The notes: generated by a model from the sequence alone, not told the origin. A DNA stretch of 20,822 nucleotides from Thiotrichales bacterium HSG1 (GCA_030378125.1 JAUCGN010000007.1:1-20822); one strand, 5' to 3'. Shown: positions 7,345 to 14,711, numbered from the stretch's first letter. Numbers and translations are program-made.

Positions 7345-8436
7345 ATGTCATCTATGATAGAAGAGAAAGTTGAACAGTTCGCTCAAAAACTAATTGAGTT
7401 GCATGGTTTTCGCCGTAATAATGGGCTTTCATGTGTTATTCCAGATACTGATGATTTTCCTAGTAATGAAGGGATATTCTTGTGGGGGTTTTCTCAAACT
7501 CGCAAGCGTTTTGAAACTAAAATCGAAAAGTTCCATACCAATACAAGAATCAGACGGATGAACAAAATGATTGGTATATCAGCAAAGGAATATGTCAACA
7601 TTCTACCAGCAATTAAAGATTTTTTAAAATCTCTACAAGCTCTTGGTTTTGAACCAATTGGTAAAGGAGTGGAGATGTTTGATGGTAAGGAAAGAGTATT
7701 TAATGTACAAGCTAGAGCTGATGTATTTGAAAACAAGCTAGAAAATCTCAAAAAATTTGAAAAACTAACTCTCAACAATCCAGTTATCAAATTTGTAGAA
7801 AAACAAGGTTATTTTAAAGTAGAAAATAAGGATAAGTTAGCGTGGGATGTTGTTTTCGGAAATAAAAAAGGTTCTCAAAAGGCTAAAGCTAAATCAACAA
7901 CTACTAAAAAAACCGCTAAACCGGTGACTAAAAAAACTGCTGCTAAACCATCAACAGCAAAAAATCCCACCAAAAATGGGGGAGTTGTAACTAAAAAACC
8001 TCCAAAGTCGACAGTGAAAGTACCTACCGCTAAACCTTCAACAAAAAGTACTAGCCAAACAACATCCAGCCAAGCAAGAAATATTTGGTTGAATCAAACT
8101 GGAGCTATGTATAAAAAAATTCAGTCTTGGTTAGCAAAATCATCTGTTAAATTTAACACTGTTGTCAATAGGTTGGAAGATAGTTTAGGTCCTTATGATA
8201 TTGAAACTCTTGAAATAAGTGTGAAGGATCAGCAAGTTGTATTGAAACCAATTGAAACTGATGTATTTGGTGCAATTGGTAGGATAGATGTTATAAGTGG
8301 TAATAATAAAACTATGTTATTACTCTTTCCTAAAGGTAAAAGCTATCAATGGGAGATTTGGAATAACCCAGATGATAGACAAAATCTCAACAAAACCAAT
8401 GTTGACAAACTGTTAGCAAAATGGCTTAAATCTTAA
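7345..8436 (+). CDS. Unknown protein with a Lys-rich linker, inserted between dsrJ and dsrO
   Basis: I do not recognise this 363-residue gene as a dsr component. Three parts are visible. An N-terminal, mixed-charge domain (about 1-172) has an amphipathic start (EEKVEQFAQKLIELHGF) and a long region of helical character. A low-complexity linker (about 173-245) is very rich in Lys, Thr, Ala and Pro (KKTAKP, KKTAAKP, KNPTK repeats), resembling histone H1-like or AlgP-like tails and suggesting nucleic-acid binding. A C-terminal domain (about 246-363) contains GAIGRIDVISG and a Trp-rich segment (YQWEIWNNPDD). There is no signal peptide, membrane segment or cysteine motif. The gene is co-directional with dsr and is preceded by a MITE-like hairpin and followed by a stem-loop. 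A role in sulfur oxidation cannot be claimed; late insertion is the simplest reading. Confidence 0.85.
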   Translation: MSSMIEEKVEQFAQKLIELHGFRRNNGLSCVIPDTDDFPSNEGIFLWGFSQTRKRFETKIEKFHTNTRIRRMNKMIGISAKEYVNILPAIKDFLKSLQALGFEPIGKGVEMFDGKERVFNVQARADVFENKLENLKKFEKLTLNNPVIKFVEKQGYFKVENKDKLAWDVVFGNKKGSQKAKAKSTTTKKTAKPVTKKTAAKPSTAKNPTKNGGVVTKKPPKSTVKVPTAKPSTKSTSQTTSSQARNIWLNQTGAMYKKIQSWLAKSSVKFNTVVNRLEDSLGPYDIETLEISVKDQQVVLKPIETDVFGAIGRIDVISGNNKTMLLLFPKGKSYQWEIWNNPDDRQNLNKTNVDKLLAKWLKS

Positions 8437-8455
8437 ATTATCCTTTTAAGGTTTT

Positions 8456-8498
8456 CACATTCAAAAACCTGTCATATTCCAAAAGACAGGTTTATGTG
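8456..8498. terminator. Stem-loop after the inserted gene
   Basis: AAACCTGTC (8465-8473) pairs with GACAGGTTT (8485-8493), and the outer CACAT/ATGTG (8456-8460, 8494-8498) can extend the stem across a bulge. On the + strand only three Ts follow, so termination of the inserted gene would be weak and could allow read-through into dsrOP. On the - strand the stem is followed by five Ts. Confidence 0.45.
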
Positions 8499-8514
8499 AT
8501 AGCAATTTAACTGA

Positions 8515-8544
8515 CTGTCAGCTACCGATGATTGTATCTATAGT
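8515..8544 (+). promoter_or_regulatory. Possible internal promoter for dsrOP
   Basis: TATAGT (8539-8544) resembles a sigma-70 -10 box. CTGTCA (8515-8520) is a 4-of-6 match to a -35 box with an 18-base spacer. It would re-supply dsrO and dsrP downstream of the inserted gene. An 11-base palindrome CTGACTGTCAG (8511-8521) overlaps the -35. This is inference from consensus only. Confidence 0.25.
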
Positions 8545-8545
8545 T

Positions 8546-8552
8546 AAGGAGG
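8546..8552 (+). promoter_or_regulatory. Strong Shine-Dalgarno too far from the dsrO start
   Basis: AAGGAGG is the best ribosome site near dsrO, but it ends 36 bases before the ATG at 8589. No ATG, GTG or in-frame TTG lies at proper distance. The dsrO reading frame is open back to the TAG at 8541, so an unusual start cannot be excluded. It may be a relic of the ancestral dsrJ-dsrO junction. Confidence 0.45.
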
Positions 8553-8588
8553 CAGCAATTTTCCCTAGTTGGAATTGATTGCATTTTT

Positions 8589-9314
8589 ATGAATGTTTCT
8601 ATTCAAAATCGCCGGAGTTTTCTTAAAAAATCGGCTGCTATTACAATAGCCCCAGGCGTATTATTATATAGCATTTCTCAAGCTCATCATGCTGAAAAAC
8701 CGGTCAAATCAACAACTCGTTGGGGTATGTTGATTGATACCAACAAATGTGTTGGAGACTGTACTGGTTGTGTTGATGCTTGTACTGAAGAACATAATCT
8801 TACCGAGGATGTTCCAGTTGAAATTAAACCAACTTGGATTCGCAAAGTTACACTGCGTGATAAGCAAACTGGTAGAGAATCATCTTTACCAATTATGTGT
8901 CAACATTGTGAAAATCCACCTTGTGTAGATGTCTGTCCAACCGGAGCTTCATTTAAACGAGATGATGGTATTGTAATAGTAGATCGACATATTTGTATAG
9001 GTTGTCGCTACTGCATGATGGCATGTCCTTACAAAGCTCGCTCATTCGTGCATGAAGCTTTGGAAAATCAAAAACCACATTCACCACGCGGTAAAGGTAC
9101 AGTGGAAGCTTGTAATTTTTGTGTGTATAGAATTGATACTGGAGTAGGGCCAGCCTGTGTAGAAGCCTGTGAGACGGAAGGGCATCAAGCTATTATATAT
9201 GGTGATATGAATGATCCAGATAGTGCGATCAACCAGAAATTAAAAGAGGTGAGTAGTTCTGTGTTGCGACCTGATTTAAAACTGAATCCGGGCATACGTT
9301 ATCAAGGATTGTAA
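8589..9314 (+). CDS. dsrO: DsrO, periplasmic Tat-exported iron-sulfur protein of DsrMKJOP
   Basis: DsrO is a ferredoxin-like electron-transfer subunit on the periplasmic side of the membrane. The 241-residue product starts with a twin-arginine signal (N7-R8-R9-S-F-L-K, then a hydrophobic stretch to about residue 32), so it is exported folded. It carries the cluster motifs of the HybA/NrfC type: C54...C58-x2-C61-x3-C65, C104-x2-C107-x4-C112-x3-C116, C136-x2-C139-x2-C142-x3-C146, and C175-x2-C178 with C190 and C194. These fit several [4Fe-4S] clusters. dsrP follows after 3 bases. The ATG at 8589 is chosen because it gives a clean Tat signal, although the ribosome site is poorly placed. Confidence 0.94.
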   Translation: MNVSIQNRRSFLKKSAAITIAPGVLLYSISQAHHAEKPVKSTTRWGMLIDTNKCVGDCTGCVDACTEEHNLTEDVPVEIKPTWIRKVTLRDKQTGRESSLPIMCQHCENPPCVDVCPTGASFKRDDGIVIVDRHICIGCRYCMMACPYKARSFVHEALENQKPHSPRGKGTVEACNFCVYRIDTGVGPACVEACETEGHQAIIYGDMNDPDSAINQKLKEVSSSVLRPDLKLNPGIRYQGL

Positions 9315-9317
9315 ATT

Positions 9318-10532
9318 ATGAAAAATGTTACTTTTTGTGTTATTGAAGGTAAAAGTTTTGCTTTTTACGGTGGGATAATTGTATCGGTATTTTTTATTTT
9401 ATTGGGCTTATTCGCAGCCTATAATATGGAACATCATGGTCATATTATCACCGGTATGAATAATCAAGTTGTGTGGGGAATGCCACATGTTTTTGCTATT
9501 TTTTTAATTTTGGCAGCATCTGGAGTGCTGAATGTAGCCTCAATTAGCTCAGTATTCCGTAAAATATTCTACAATCCCTTAGCTCGTTTATCTGTTTTAC
9601 TTGCTATAACCCTGTTGATTGGTGGATTGTCTGTGCTGGTTTTGGATTTAGGACGGCCAGATCGTCTAGTAATTGCAATGACTTCCTACAATTTTAAATC
9701 TATTTTTGCATGGAATATCATGTTATATAATGGATTTTTATTAGTTTGTGCCGTGTATCTATGGTTTATGATGCAAAGAAGTATGCAACGTTACTATCCA
9801 ACTGCCGGTTTAATAGCATTTACTTGGCGCTTAATTCTAACTACTGGTACTGGTTCAATTTTTGGATTTATAGTAGCAAAAGAAGCTTACCAAACAGCAA
9901 TTATGGCTCCATTGTTTATTGCCTTATCTTTATCACTTGGATTGGCAATATTTCTATTGGTTTTATTAATTGATTGTTGGGAAACCAATTGCTCTTTAGG
10001 CGAGGGTATTTTAAGACGACCTAAAAAGTTATTGGGAATTTTAGTTGCTGGGGTATTTTACTTTGTATTGGTGTATCATTTAACCCATTTATATTTCACA
10101 GGTAGACATGGAGTTGAGTATTTTGTTTTAGCCGATGGTGGTATTTACACAGTATTATTTTGGGGCGGTTATATTTTTTTAGGAACTATCTTTCCCATAC
10201 TGCTTTTGTATCACGAACGTTTCACAAAAAGTCGCCTTAGTGTCGCATCAGCAGCATTATTAACTATTATAGGTGGCATATCCTTACTATATGTCATTAT
10301 TATTGGTGGCCAAGCTTATCCAATGGAAATATTTCCGGGTAAAGAAATTATTAGCTCAAGTGTTCTGAATAGTCCAACTATGTATTCTTACATACCCAGT
10401 ATTTGGGAGATTATGTTAGGTATCAGTGGTATTGCTATCGCAGCATTTTTGACTGTAGCAGCAGTTAGAATATTGCCATTTATGCCTCGTAGTCTTGCTG
10501 ATACGGACATTGACGAAACTTTCAAAGGCTAA
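9318..10532 (+). CDS. dsrP: DsrP, NrfD-like membrane quinone-interacting subunit of DsrMKJOP
   Basis: DsrP is the second integral membrane subunit and probably a quinone site that pairs with DsrO. The 404-residue protein is strongly hydrophobic, with about ten predicted helices (first at roughly 17-34). It has the NrfD/PsrC-type loop LVLDLGRPDR after an early helix pair. There are no cofactor-binding cysteine motifs, as expected. The ribosome site AAGGA (9303-9307) sits 10 bases before the ATG and overlaps the dsrO 3' end. It is the last gene of the operon here and a strong terminator follows. dsrN, dsrR and dsrS, found after dsrP in A. vinosum, are not present. Confidence 0.94.
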   Translation: MKNVTFCVIEGKSFAFYGGIIVSVFFILLGLFAAYNMEHHGHIITGMNNQVVWGMPHVFAIFLILAASGVLNVASISSVFRKIFYNPLARLSVLLAITLLIGGLSVLVLDLGRPDRLVIAMTSYNFKSIFAWNIMLYNGFLLVCAVYLWFMMQRSMQRYYPTAGLIAFTWRLILTTGTGSIFGFIVAKEAYQTAIMAPLFIALSLSLGLAIFLLVLLIDCWETNCSLGEGILRRPKKLLGILVAGVFYFVLVYHLTHLYFTGRHGVEYFVLADGGIYTVLFWGGYIFLGTIFPILLLYHERFTKSRLSVASAALLTIIGGISLLYVIIIGGQAYPMEIFPGKEIISSSVLNSPTMYSYIPSIWEIMLGISGIAIAAFLTVAAVRILPFMPRSLADTDIDETFKG

Positions 10533-10567
10533 AATTAGATATTCCTTGAATAAAGTAATACTATCTT

Positions 10568-10608
10568 AAAAACCTTCCGGGCTTCAAAAGCTCTGGAAGG
10601 TTTTTTTT
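10568..10608 (+). terminator. Intrinsic terminator of the dsr operon
   Basis: The stem pairs CCTTCC (10573-10578) with GGAAGG (10595-10600). It continues inward as GGGCTT/AAGCTC with a one-base bulge and a 3-base loop. It is followed by eight Ts (10601-10608) and preceded by an A-run. It starts 36 bases after the dsrP stop and clearly closes the operon. Confidence 0.9.
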
Positions 10609-10610
10609 AG

Positions 10611-10997
10611 ATGTATGGATGATTTGAAGGGGATTTTTGGATCATCCGATTGGCAATATAATTGAGGAATGGATAGTTGATAAGTATTTATCGTTGAATC
10701 AGTTTTATCGGTAATTGGCAGTAAAAGAATATAACTTAATCTTGGAAGCTTACCTATTGGTGGTTTAGGACGCTGCAAGACAAGGAAAGGTGAAGCTGAA
10801 TCGAGTAGTCCGTGACTAGGTGAGAGTTCAAAAATATGAAGAAATAGTAAAGCGTAGCAGTATTAATACTTGTATTGGTGTATAATATATACCAAAATAC
10901 ACTGGCTCTAATTCTTAATAAAATTTATATCAGTTGGGGATAACCCGACCTTTACTTTAAATATTGTTAAAAACCACCATTGTTATTAGCAATTCTT
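10611..10997. other. Gene-poor stretch after the dsr operon
   Basis: No coding region is supported in about 390 bases. Visible items are an imperfect 21-base palindrome (10875-10895, TTGGTGTATA... mirrored as ...ATATACCAA) that contains TATAAT, and a 6-bp stem GTTGGG/CCCGAC around GATAA (10933-10949). A segment at about 10765-10860 looks GC-richer than its surroundings by eye and has short complementary motifs (CGCTGC near its start, GCGTAGCAG at its end). That segment could be a relic of a structured RNA or mobile intron, but I cannot assign it. It may also hold the promoter of the TerB-like gene. Confidence 0.35.
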
Positions 10998-11072
10998 GGT
11001 AGTCCTAAAATAGGCAGTGGTAAACAACCTGTCAGGTTTTTTGAAGCCATCACTACTTTATTTAGGACTACC
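10998..11072. repeat. MITE-like hairpin element, copy 2
   Basis: The ends pair as GGTAGTCCTAAA (from 10998) with TTTAGGACTACC (to 11072), and the match continues inward with a few mismatches (CAGTGG/CCATCACTAC side). The centre is an exact palindrome AACCTG-T-CAGGTT (11026-11038) followed by a run of six Ts. TA borders lie at 11000-11001 and 11069-11070. It resembles copies 1 and 3 and ends 24 bases before the TerB-like start codon, so it may supply or separate regulatory signals for that gene. Confidence 0.6.
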
Positions 11073-11084
11073 CAATTCTTATAT

Positions 11085-11090
11085 AGGAGG
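11085..11090 (+). promoter_or_regulatory. Ribosome binding site of the TerB-like gene
   Basis: A perfect AGGAGG ends 6 bases before the ATG at 11097. It rejects the longer reading frame from 10980, which would translate the palindromic element. Confidence 0.9.
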
Positions 11091-11096
11091 CAATTA

Positions 11097-11597
11097 ATGG
11101 GATTATTTGATATGTTTACCGGCGATAGTGAGGAAATTACACCTCATTTTGCTTTTGCAACTGCACTAATTTATATGATAGGTGCAGACGGTAAAGTTGA
11201 AAATGAAGAAGTTGGACAGCTACTGGCTGTTCTGGGTGGTGAAGAGAGTGGCGGAAGTATTGGAGTTGGTGCCAATAATAGAAAGCTATTGGAACGGGCT
11301 TATCGCTATCAACAAAAAAATACAGTTGATAATTTTTTAGCCGAAATAACTCCAATACTCACTGATGCCCAAAAAATTTGTATTTTGAGTAATATGCTTG
11401 ACTCATCTTTATCAGATGGAGATGCTGCACCTGAAGAACAGGCTTTATTCAGTAAGTTTTTACAGGCATTTGATATTTCTGAGGAACGCTTTCAACCATT
11501 CTTTGATGTAATTGCTCTAAAAAATGATCGAGCTGTATTTACTAATGTTAATCATCCAAGTAATAAGCCCGGTCACACTGTACAACTTAAATTATAA
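11097..11597 (+). CDS. TerB-like protein
   Basis: This 166-residue protein is probably cytoplasmic. It starts MGLFDMFTG and has the acidic TerB-type motif: the ATALIYMIGADGKVENEE segment, with the conserved D31-G32-x-V-x-x-E-E pattern, reads like the metal-binding helix of tellurite-resistance TerB proteins. A second acidic copy (SSLSDGDAAPEEQALFSKFL) follows at about 110-130. This fits the internally duplicated TerB fold. TerB domains occur in stress response, signalling and some predicted defence loci; true tellurite resistance cannot be inferred because no other ter genes are present. It converges on the exonuclease-ATPase gene with a 73-base gap. Confidence 0.75.
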   Translation: MGLFDMFTGDSEEITPHFAFATALIYMIGADGKVENEEVGQLLAVLGGEESGGSIGVGANNRKLLERAYRYQQKNTVDNFLAEITPILTDAQKICILSNMLDSSLSDGDAAPEEQALFSKFLQAFDISEERFQPFFDVIALKNDRAVFTNVNHPSNKPGHTVQLKL

Positions 11598-11613
11598 TTA
11601 TTTCAATAATTTA

Positions 11614-11669
11614 TTCTTTGTATAGGGCATTTTTTTATTGTTTAAATAAGATATGTCCGCTACAAAGAA
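11614..11669. terminator. Inverted repeat between convergent genes
   Basis: TTCTTTGTA (11614-11622) is the exact reverse complement of TACAAAGAA (11661-11669). GGCAT and ATGTC extend the pairing inside. The enclosed part holds a T7 run. It fills the gap between the TerB-like gene and the exonuclease-ATPase gene and ends one base before the latter's last codon. A bidirectional terminator is likely; a small mobile palindrome is the alternative. Confidence 0.5.
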
Positions 11670-11670
11670 G

Positions 11671-14022
11671 TCACATACATTTTATTAACCAATGCTCTTC
11701 CATAATATTTTGTAAATTACTGAAAGCCGTAGCTAAATTTATATCTACATCTTTGTTTTGAATATCAATAACTGTTTTATAAATAAGCTCTAAATTTACT
11801 CTATTCTTTTGTTCCATAACAATAAATTCACCATTATTGGCATTGTTTAACTTTTCTATCTCCATTTTTCCAATTCTACCAGTGATATTGCTTTCCCTAG
11901 CATCCCTGAACAATTTGAAATGAATTTTTTTATAGTTAATTACTAACTGATTAAAGTTTTTCAGCCTAGCAGTAAAACCAGAACCACCCGTATGTAAAAA
12001 ACCAATAACTTGGGATTTATTTTTGATAAATATATGTTCTGGAATAGATTTTTTACCCAACCTTAGTTGTTCTATTTCTAATTTTCTAAACGGTTTGAAA
12101 GCTTCAGTAATAGTGATAACTTTACCAATATCATCAAAATCGCTGATGATAACATTTTTATTATATTCTCGTTCTAAATCAATTTGTTGCTGGGTAAAAT
12201 AAGTTTGTAATTCAGTCGAATTGTTAGAATATTCTATTGGTTGTTCATTAATTTTCTCTTGAATAACTGGTGGAGTTGCTACATTCTGTCCTATAATACC
12301 AATATAACGTTGTAACTGGCTAATATCATTTTTTATTGTTTGTAAATCCTCACGAATTTCTGTTTCAAAACTTTTACTATTTTGAGGTAAAGGAATATTT
12401 TCAAATTTAAAACGGTAATAATGTGAAGCCCAATTTAACACTCCACGAATTGATTTTTGACCTAAAATGACATGCAATTCATCCGGAGTAAACAGAGTTT
12501 CTATATCATATTCCTGAGCTTTTAAACTTAAAATTTGCTTTAACTGTTTATCAGACAATTTACCCAAAGTAACTTCATACTGGGAAATTCGATCTATAAC
12601 TGCGACATTAAAGATACTTTTAAAATGTTGCCATCGATCTGGAAATAAATTAAGAATAATCAAACTATTAGGAGTATGGGTAAATATTTCTTTAACTGCC
12701 TCCCCAAAATTGAGTAATAGCTGTTCGTGATATTTCAGACCTTCTAACTGATCAAATACAATAATCAGTGGTTCATCGGCAATTGACAGCTTACCAAAAA
12801 CACTGATAGCTTCCAAAGAAAATTCTTCTTGGCTGATGTTTTCGCCCCAATTTTCTAAGTTAACTTTATCTAATTCATGTGCTTCCAATTGATTGCCAGA
12901 CAACCATTTTTTTACTGACTCTCGCCGGTAAGGATCGGAATAGCTACAAAACTTTATCAACCCCCTGATAATAGCAATCGAATAACCTCCAAATCCATAA
13001 GTTCGACCCCACCAATCAAGAGTATTTTTTTCAACAAATTGCCAATTTCTTCTTTTTGGTTCAGTATGTTCAGAACCCAGTTGATTATATATATGTAATG
13101 GATCATCCAACAAAGATTTTAAGATCAATTTAGCTTTTTTAGTTAATTTTGGTCTTTTTTTCAGTTCATCAGCAGTAATTTTAGCGAAGCTTTTAGCCAA
13201 CAAATATTCTAACTGGGAGTAATTGCTACCCGGAATAATTTCCACAAATGATTCTAAAATTCGACTGTAAATATGATGGAGGACTGACTTGGGATTATTT
13301 GGTTGTCTTATGAAAAGTAACCGGTTATTTTGCAAAGTTTCATTAGCAAGCCGCATCATCAAGTGGGTTTTACCATTTCCGGCTTCTCCAATAACCGTAG
13401 CTCCCCGACTTTGATGATTTGAATCATATTTAATTTCAGTAATAATACTGGTTAAAATATTGAACTGTTGCTGATAAATTAATTTTAAATCAATATGTTG
13501 TTGGAAAGGAGTGTCGACTCTTGTGGTCCCAAATGGATTAGTCTTGTTGACAACTAGCTTGGTTGCTGAGGTCATGGTTAAATACAATTGCTGGGTGAAT
13601 AGTGCATCATATTTGGCTCCATGAGCTTGGTTATGATTGAAACGTTGCCCGTCAACTTGTAGGTTAAAATGTTTGCTCAAATATTCTAGCGAATAGCCGG
13701 CTAAATTTGGAAAGTTCTGTTTAGCAATCTCATAAGTACAAGCAAATTTAAAATCTGGCCATTCTACTTTGGCTTTAGTAAAACTCCGGTACAACACATC
13801 AATATCATGTTCGGCATAATGGCAGACGATCAACTTGGTTTTGCCTAACTCAGTAAAATCTATAACAATTTCTTGGAGAGTCTTGGTATTTAATTTACGT
13901 CCCTCACTATTTAATTCATCTGCAACAAATGCCTCATAAATAACTTTTCCATTGCCGTCAATCACAGCTAATTCGGTTAATATATACTTTCCTTCAGTAT
14001 CTATAACTATAAAATTTTTCAT
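11671..14022 (-). CDS. DEDDh exonuclease - P-loop ATPase fusion protein
   Basis: This 783-residue protein has three parts. Residues 1-150 form a DnaQ-type 3'-5' exonuclease with all DEDDh residues: D8-T-E10, D73 in HYAEHD, H134 and D139 in HGAKYD. Residues about 175-560 form an AAA/STAND-type ATPase with Walker A GEAGNGKT (212-219) and Walker B IIVFDQLE (420-427). After it comes a segment (SIRGVLNWASHYYRFK) typical of an ATPase lid. Residues about 600-783 form a C-terminal domain I cannot assign (contains FLHTGGSGFTARLKNFNQ and HFKLFRDAR). There is no signal peptide or membrane segment, so it is cytoplasmic. The combination suggests ATP-controlled DNA or RNA degradation, as in antiphage or repair systems, but this is inference. 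The start fits the domain boundary, though no good ribosome site precedes it. Confidence 0.85.
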   Translation of the reverse strand: MKNFIVIDTEGKYILTELAVIDGNGKVIYEAFVADELNSEGRKLNTKTLQEIVIDFTELGKTKLIVCHYAEHDIDVLYRSFTKAKVEWPDFKFACTYEIAKQNFPNLAGYSLEYLSKHFNLQVDGQRFNHNQAHGAKYDALFTQQLYLTMTSATKLVVNKTNPFGTTRVDTPFQQHIDLKLIYQQQFNILTSIITEIKYDSNHQSRGATVIGEAGNGKTHLMMRLANETLQNNRLLFIRQPNNPKSVLHHIYSRILESFVEIIPGSNYSQLEYLLAKSFAKITADELKKRPKLTKKAKLILKSLLDDPLHIYNQLGSEHTEPKRRNWQFVEKNTLDWWGRTYGFGGYSIAIIRGLIKFCSYSDPYRRESVKKWLSGNQLEAHELDKVNLENWGENISQEEFSLEAISVFGKLSIADEPLIIVFDQLEGLKYHEQLLLNFGEAVKEIFTHTPNSLIILNLFPDRWQHFKSIFNVAVIDRISQYEVTLGKLSDKQLKQILSLKAQEYDIETLFTPDELHVILGQKSIRGVLNWASHYYRFKFENIPLPQNSKSFETEIREDLQTIKNDISQLQRYIGIIGQNVATPPVIQEKINEQPIEYSNNSTELQTYFTQQQIDLEREYNKNVIISDFDDIGKVITITEAFKPFRKLEIEQLRLGKKSIPEHIFIKNKSQVIGFLHTGGSGFTARLKNFNQLVINYKKIHFKLFRDARESNITGRIGKMEIEKLNNANNGEFIVMEQKNRVNLELIYKTVIDIQNKDVDINLATAFSNLQNIMEEHWLIKCM

Positions 14023-14080
14023 TTAGAAAATCATATTCTTGTTTGGTAACATCCATTTATTCTTTAAACGCAATTTTGAG

Positions 14081-14120
14081 TAGTCTTAAATAGGTACTGC
14101 TTGTCAAGCTAATATGACTA
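14081..14120. repeat. MITE-like element, copy 3 (short, degenerate)
   Basis: It begins TAGTCTTAAATAGG and ends GACTA, with an exact central palindrome GCTTG-T-CAAGC (14099-14109). The plan matches copy 2 (TAGTC... central palindrome around T ...GACTA), and the left 14 bases differ from copy 2 by one substitution and one deletion. It lies in the spacer between rnfA and the exonuclease-ATPase gene. Confidence 0.45.
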
Positions 14121-14123
14121 TCC

Positions 14124-14699
14124 TCACGAACTAAACAATCCAGAAAATCCCATAAAAGCCAAAGATAAAATACCCGCTATAATCATACTCATAGCTGTAC
14201 CTCTAACAACTTGAGGAATATCAGATAGTTCATTTTCTTCTCGCAGACCAGCCATTAACACGAGGGCTAAAGTAAAACCACCACCTGCTCCCAACGCAAA
14301 GATAATCCCTTCTCCAAATCCATAACCACGATTGGTAGAGAAAATAGCAAAACCAAGAATCGCACAGTTAGTAGTAATCAACGGTAAGTAAATCCCCAAT
14401 GCTTTAAATAAGGCGGGACTAAACTTCTTGATAACCATTTCTACAAATTGTACAGTACTAGCAACTACCACAATGAAACTTATCAGACGTAAATAAGGAG
14501 CATATATCAAAATATAAGTATTTAAAAACCAAGTACAAATTGCAGTTATTAACATTACAAAAGTGCTTGCTAAACCTAGTCTAAAAGCTGTTTCCAACCT
14601 ACCAGAAACTCCAAAAAATGGACATAAACCTAAAAAATAGGAAAATACAAAGTTATTTACTAATAAAGCACTGATAAATATCCAAATTAAATTATCCAT
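14124..14699 (-). CDS. rnfA: RnfA/RsxA, membrane subunit of the Rnf electron-transport complex
   Basis: The 191-residue, six-helix membrane protein has the signature LVNNFVFSYFLGLCPFFGVS near the N-terminus and LPLITTNCAILG in the middle. These are the two inverted cysteine-containing half-motifs that hold the [2Fe-2S] cluster in the RnfA/RnfE pair. Rnf is an ion-motive ferredoxin:NAD+ oxidoreductase, or in enterobacteria (Rsx) a reducer of SoxR. NqrE is homologous, but the VNNF...GVS form fits RnfA better. It is translated 12 bases after rnfE from a site containing AAGGAAC. The rest of the complex (B, C, D, G) is not next to it. Confidence 0.93.
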   Translation of the reverse strand: MDNLIWIFISALLVNNFVFSYFLGLCPFFGVSGRLETAFRLGLASTFVMLITAICTWFLNTYILIYAPYLRLISFIVVVASTVQFVEMVIKKFSPALFKALGIYLPLITTNCAILGFAIFSTNRGYGFGEGIIFALGAGGGFTLALVLMAGLREENELSDIPQVVRGTAMSMIIAGILSLAFMGFSGLFSS

Positions 14700-14711
14700 T
14701 ATGCAAGTTCC

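Noticed and set aside
10765..10860. Known structured RNA (RNase P, SRP RNA or tmRNA)
   Set aside because: None of the conserved core motifs of these RNAs could be found; only a vague RNA-like look remains.
10980..11096. N-terminal extension of the TerB-like protein
   Set aside because: It would translate the palindromic element; AGGAGG directly supports the ATG at 11097.
11097..11597. Calling the TerB-like gene a tellurite-resistance determinant
   Set aside because: No terC, terD, terE or terZ is nearby, and TerB domains occur in many unrelated contexts.
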